From the NCBI GenBank assembly GCA_002787615.1, contig PCXJ01000115.1:1-7661 (forward strand): a stretch of DNA of 7,661 nt, written 5' to 3'. Below are positions 5,386-7,661 of this stretch, piece after piece. The notes beneath the pieces were generated by a model. The model was not told where the DNA came from. It saw only the letters and a program-made list of their open reading frames with translations, and made no database searches. The position numbers were made by a program, and so were the translations under genes. This DNA is from Alphaproteobacteria bacterium CG11_big_fil_rev_8_21_14_0_20_44_7 (GTDB lineage: Bacteria > Pseudomonadota > Alphaproteobacteria > Rickettsiales > 21-14-0-20-44-7). The first letter of the stretch is position 1, and every line of letters begins with the position of its first letter.

Positions 5386-5829
5386 TTATAACCTATCTAG
5401 CGCAGACTGCAAAATATAGGCGGCGGCCAGCTCATCTTTACGCTCTTTTCTCTTTGCGCGTGATAAATCCGCTTCCAGCATAGCCCTATCAACCGCGTTG
5501 CTGCTCATCCTCTCATCTTGAAAGAAAATCGGGATTTCAAATTCTTTTAGCGTATTGCGGGCGAATTGGCGGATAGATTGGCACATTTTCCCCTCAGTTC
5601 CATCCATATTCAGCGGCAACCCGATAACCAGCGCTTGCACCTCTTCTTTTGCAATAATCTCCTGCAAAATCAGCACATCCTTGGAGAATTTATCACGCCG
5701 CAAAGTGCTATATGCAGTTGCAACTGTCTGATTGATGTCACTAAGCGCAAGCCCGATTGTCTTATTGCCAAGGTCGATGCCTAATAATCTTCCTTCCTTA
5801 GGTATTTTGCTGATATCATCCAAAAACAT
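5386..5829 (-). CDS. ruvX: RuvX/YqgF family Holliday junction resolvase-like nuclease
   Basis: The 147-residue protein has the RNase H-like fold signature of YqgF/RuvX: GIDLGNKTIGLALSD (17-31) with the first catalytic Asp19, VIGLPLNMDGTEG (68-80), FFQDERMSS (102-110), and KDELAAAYILQ (131-141) with a conserved Asp132. Family members act in the cytoplasm and have been linked to pre-16S rRNA 5' end processing and to Holliday junction resolution. The length is normal (about 135-150), with about ten extra residues before the first strand. The start ATG at 5829 has no clear ribosome binding site and lies 19 bp from the divergent rimB-like start. It is probably the first gene of the leftward operon, since the first prepilin gene begins 7 nt after its stop. 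That partnership is not expected from function. Confidence 0.93.
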   Translation of the reverse strand: MFLDDISKIPKEGRLLGIDLGNKTIGLALSDINQTVATAYSTLRRDKFSKDVLILQEIIAKEEVQALVIGLPLNMDGTEGKMCQSIRQFARNTLKEFEIPIFFQDERMSSNAVDRAMLEADLSRAKRKERKDELAAAYILQSALDRL

Positions 5830-5835
5830 AAACGG

Positions 5836-5864
5836 AGCATATATTTATATGGTTTTGATGACAA
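5836..5864 (-). promoter_or_regulatory. Candidate sigma-70 promoter for the ruvX-prepilin operon
   Basis: On the minus strand TTGTCA (5859-5864, 5/6) and TATGCT (5836-5841, 4/6) are 17 bp apart. Transcription would start near the ruvX ATG, consistent with the lack of a ribosome binding site there. The -35 lies within the first codons of the divergent gene, and the -10 overlaps that gene's GGAG, so the two genes could interfere with each other. Confidence 0.35.
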
Positions 5865-6343
5865 CTAAAACTCTGGTCGGATGGGAAGAATGGTTTAGCC
5901 TGCCTGAGCTTGGGCTGCCCGCGATTAAGGCGAAAATTGATTCCGGCGCAAAAACCTCCTCAATCCATGCAACGCAAATCAAAGTTTCGGAGGAAGATGG
6001 CAGGCAATATGTGTCTTTTAATGTTTGCCCACTACAAAAAACCGTTAAACATAAACTACGCTGTAAAGCCCTGTTGGTTGACAGGCGCTATGTATCTGAC
6101 TCTGGCGGGCATAAAGAAAAACGCTATGTAATCAAAACTCCCATTGTTGTGAATGGCAAATCATACGATATTGAAATCACGCTCGCCGATAGGAAAACCA
6201 TGGCATTCAGAATGTTGCTAGGACGCAAAGCAATGCGCGCGGCACATATTATTGTCGACCCTGCAAAATCTTGCTGCTTGGGCAAGCATAAGAATAGCGA
6301 AATAAAAACATTATACGAAAACATTGAGTTATTAGGAAAATAG
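5849..6343 (+). CDS. rimB: RimB-like retropepsin (often named ATP-dependent zinc protease)
   Basis: Starting at ATG 5849 the protein has 164 residues. It matches the family long annotated as RimK-associated ATP-dependent zinc protease, now viewed as retropepsin-like. GWEEWFSLPELGLPAIKAKI leads into the aspartic protease motif D31-S-G-A34 in AKIDSGAKTSS. Near the end MLLGRKAM (122-129) corresponds to the LLGR segment of retropepsins. In Pseudomonas, RimB acts with RimA and RimK to control S6 glutamylation. Here it lies 14 nt before rimK, clearly one operon. The frame is open back to 5732, but that part is antisense to ruvX and unlike the family. GGAG at 5834-5837 is 11 nt before the chosen ATG; ATG 5858 is an alternative. 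Family is confident; the gene name rests on the pairing with rimK. Confidence 0.88.
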   Translation: MVLMTTKTLVGWEEWFSLPELGLPAIKAKIDSGAKTSSIHATQIKVSEEDGRQYVSFNVCPLQKTVKHKLRCKALLVDRRYVSDSGGHKEKRYVIKTPIVVNGKSYDIEITLADRKTMAFRMLLGRKAMRAAHIIVDPAKSCCLGKHKNSEIKTLYENIELLGK

Positions 6344-6357
6344 GTTAGAAAGCGCAC

Positions 6358-7266
6358 ATGAAAATTGGAATATTAGCATCAAATCCGAATTTATACTCTC
6401 ATCAGAGATTGATAGAAGCCGCCGAAAGCCGTGGGCATGAGATTAATTTTATTAATATCCGCAACTGCTATATGAATATTTCGGCAAATAATCCGATAGT
6501 TCACTATACCGGCGGAGAAGACCTTGCCGGCTATGACGCAATTATCCCGCGCATCCGCCCTTCCCTGACATTTTATGGTACGGCAGTTACACGGCAATTC
6601 GAGATGATGGGAGTTTATTGCCTGAATGAATCAGTGGCGATTTCCCGTTCCCGCGATAAGCTGCGCACCCTCCAGTTACTTTCGCGCAAAGGCGTTCCGA
6701 TGCCAACAACGGGATTTGCCAATTCGCCCGAAGATACCAAGGATTTGATAAAAATTGCCGGAGGAGCGCCTGTAGTGATAAAACTGCTTGAGGGCACTCA
6801 AGGTATGGGAGTTGTACTTGCCCCCACTCAAAAGGCCGCAGAATCGGTTATAAATGCATTTAAAAGCCTGAAAGCGAATATTCTGGTACAAGAATTCATT
6901 AAAGAAGCAAACGGTAAAGATTTGCGCTGCTTTGTGGTTGGAGATAGAATCATCGCCTCCATGCAAAGAACCGCCGCCGAAGGTGAATTTCGCGCAAATG
7001 TGCATCTTGGTGGCAGCGTTGATAAAGTACGAATAACGCCAACAGAGCGCAAAGTTGCCGTCAAAGCCGCAAAAATCTTAGGCTTACGCTGCGCTGGGGT
7101 TGATATTGTGCGCTCGGCAAGTGGCCCGAAAATTCTCGAAGTTAACTCCTCACCGGGTTTGCAAGGGATTGAGCAAGCAACCGGAAAGGATGTTGCCGGA
7201 ATGATTATTGAATATCTTGAAAAAAATGCCAGACCGAATAAAGTTAAGACTACCGGCAAAGGCTAA
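6358..7266 (+). CDS. rimK: RimK-type ATP-grasp ligase, probable ribosomal protein S6 glutamate ligase
   Basis: The 302-residue protein has the usual RimK length and layout. An N-terminal pre-ATP-grasp domain (MKIGILASNP, then IIPRIRPS at 62-69) is followed by the ATP-grasp fold. Visible motifs are SRDK (98-101), VVIKLLEGTQGMGV (139-152) with nucleotide-binding Lys142 and glycine loop, VQEFIKEANGKDLR (177-190), FRANVHLGGS (211-220), and CAGVDIVRS with Asp249 plus ILEVNSSPGLQGIE (259-272) with Glu261 and Asn263 for magnesium. RimK adds glutamate residues to the C terminus of S6 and can make poly-glutamate. Other RimK-like ligases with different targets exist, but the preceding rimB-like gene supports the S6 role. 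The ATG at 6358 is the only sensible start; the upstream GGTTAG is a weak binding site, so translation may be coupled. Confidence 0.93.
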   Translation: MKIGILASNPNLYSHQRLIEAAESRGHEINFINIRNCYMNISANNPIVHYTGGEDLAGYDAIIPRIRPSLTFYGTAVTRQFEMMGVYCLNESVAISRSRDKLRTLQLLSRKGVPMPTTGFANSPEDTKDLIKIAGGAPVVIKLLEGTQGMGVVLAPTQKAAESVINAFKSLKANILVQEFIKEANGKDLRCFVVGDRIIASMQRTAAEGEFRANVHLGGSVDKVRITPTERKVAVKAAKILGLRCAGVDIVRSASGPKILEVNSSPGLQGIEQATGKDVAGMIIEYLEKNARPNKVKTTGKG

Positions 7267-7271
7267 ATTAG

Positions 7272-7300
7272 CTATTGACCATTAACTACCGACTATTGAC
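7272..7300 (+). repeat. Two CTATTGAC direct repeats 21 bp apart
   Basis: CTATTGAC occurs at 7272-7279 and 7293-7300, a spacing of two helical turns, just upstream of the sigma-54-like element. The spacing would suit an activator binding one DNA face. The bases between are of similar composition (CATTAACTACCGA), so a decayed simple repeat is also possible. Confidence 0.45.
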
Positions 7301-7305
7301 TAAAC

Positions 7306-7323
7306 TTGGCACGTATCCTGCTT
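7306..7323 (+). promoter_or_regulatory. Sigma-54 (-24/-12) promoter for the FlgL/flagellin-type gene
   Basis: TTGGCACG-TATCC-TGCTT matches the consensus TGGCAC-N5-TTGCW at all but one of the scored bases. The invariant GG (7308-7309) and GC (7320-7321) are separated by exactly 10 bp. Transcription would start near 7333, leaving a leader of about 25 nt before ATG 7358. Sigma-54 control of hook and filament genes is well known in Caulobacter and many other flagellated bacteria. Confidence 0.75.
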
Positions 7324-7357
7324 ATAAATCACCATATATACCCGCAAAGGATAAAAT

Positions 7358-7661
7358 ATGGTCGACAGGATTAGTACAGCAGCATTTCACCAACAGACAT
7401 TACGTGATTCTGGCAATATTACTGCGACCCTTGCAGAGCTGAATCGCCAGATATCAAGCGGTAAGAAGGCAAATAGCTTTGTTGACTTAAACGGTGTGGT
7501 AGAAAGAGTTTCCGGATTCAATACCAAACTTAGCCGGGTTGAAAATTATCTAACTACCAATAATGCCGTGGTTAACCGCCTTTCCATCATGGATCAATCC
7601 GTAACGCAAATGCAGCAAATTGCGCAAGATTTCTTATCTAATATTACCGCGAGAATTTCCA
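7358..7661 (+). CDS. flgL: FlgL/flagellin-family protein, N-terminal part (3' end outside window)
   Basis: The first 101 residues are present and the gene runs off the window. MVDRISTAAFHQQTLRDSGN, then LAELNRQISSGKKANSF, matches the N-terminal D0 region shared by flagellin and the hook-filament junction protein FlgL. The RIST...L..LN.QISSGK pattern, with coiled-coil heptads continuing through VENYLTTNNAVVNRLSIMDQS, forms the helical core of the filament. FlgL is favoured over flagellin because the usual N-terminal flagellin start (MAxxINTN) is absent, but the C-terminal end is needed to decide. AGGA at 7348-7351, 6 nt before ATG 7358, is a good ribosome binding site, and a sigma-54-like promoter precedes it. 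The product would be exported through the FliR-containing gate. Confidence 0.8.
   Translation, partial: MVDRISTAAFHQQTLRDSGNITATLAELNRQISSGKKANSFVDLNGVVERVSGFNTKLSRVENYLTTNNAVVNRLSIMDQSVTQMQQIAQDFLSNITARIS

Noticed and set aside
5732..5848. Upstream extension of the rimB-like frame
   Set aside because: It is antisense to the well-supported ruvX 5' end, and the extra residues do not look like the family. ATG 5849 gives the expected N terminus and has GGAG upstream.
6828..7259. Long minus-strand frame opposite rimK
   Set aside because: It is a shadow of the rimK coding frame, with no family resemblance and no ribosome binding site.

Overview
The window looks like a piece of a motile Gram-negative proteobacterial chromosome of moderate-to-low GC. 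Two flagellar genes (fliR and a FlgL/flagellin-type gene), a RimB-RimK pair, an iron superoxide dismutase and RuvX all fit that. An alphaproteobacterium is my best guess, because the FlgL-type gene sits behind a sigma-54-like promoter and the cluster holds several large prepilin-like proteins. This placement is inference and the exact lineage cannot be read from the sequence.

Layout, left to right. Positions 1-1029 (+) hold the 3' end of an alpha/beta hydrolase gene whose last 11 bases overlap fliR, the flagellar export-gate membrane protein. Positions 1118-1291 (+) hold an unrecognised 57-residue charged protein behind an AT-rich spacer with a perfect 16-bp palindrome. A hairpin at 1276-1304 separates it from a convergent leftward block. 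Read in its own direction, from 5829 down to 1324, that block is ruvX, four prepilin-like genes, then sodB. Spacings inside the ruvX-prepilin part are short (7 nt, 23 nt, an ATGA overlap, 43 nt), so it is probably one operon. sodB follows after 60 bp and may have its own promoter. From 5849 rightward, divergent from ruvX with only 19 bp between start codons, are a RimB-like retropepsin and RimK, which together tune glutamate tailing of ribosomal protein S6. The window ends in a FlgL/flagellin-type gene (7358 onward) with a well-spaced -24/-12 element upstream.

The most unusual part is the prepilin cluster. Three of the four genes share about 83 bp of nearly identical DNA over the signal and N-terminal helix, yet diverge beyond it, which suggests gene conversion or domain shuffling. 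The first gene of the cluster (4515-5378) carries two in-frame copies of the prepilin leader motif separated by about 108 bp of palindromic, repeat-like DNA. It therefore encodes a prepilin with an apparent 50-residue leader in place of the usual 4 residues. All four proteins share a motif near D-x-K-x-DD and a C-terminal cysteine pair, and three have an acidic GDGDG-type loop. No pilus assembly ATPase, secretin or prepilin peptidase lies in the window, so the system these proteins serve is unknown.

A second point of interest is sodB. Its open frame begins with a Tat-like leader, but an internal ATG with a strong ribosome binding site would give an ordinary cytoplasmic enzyme.
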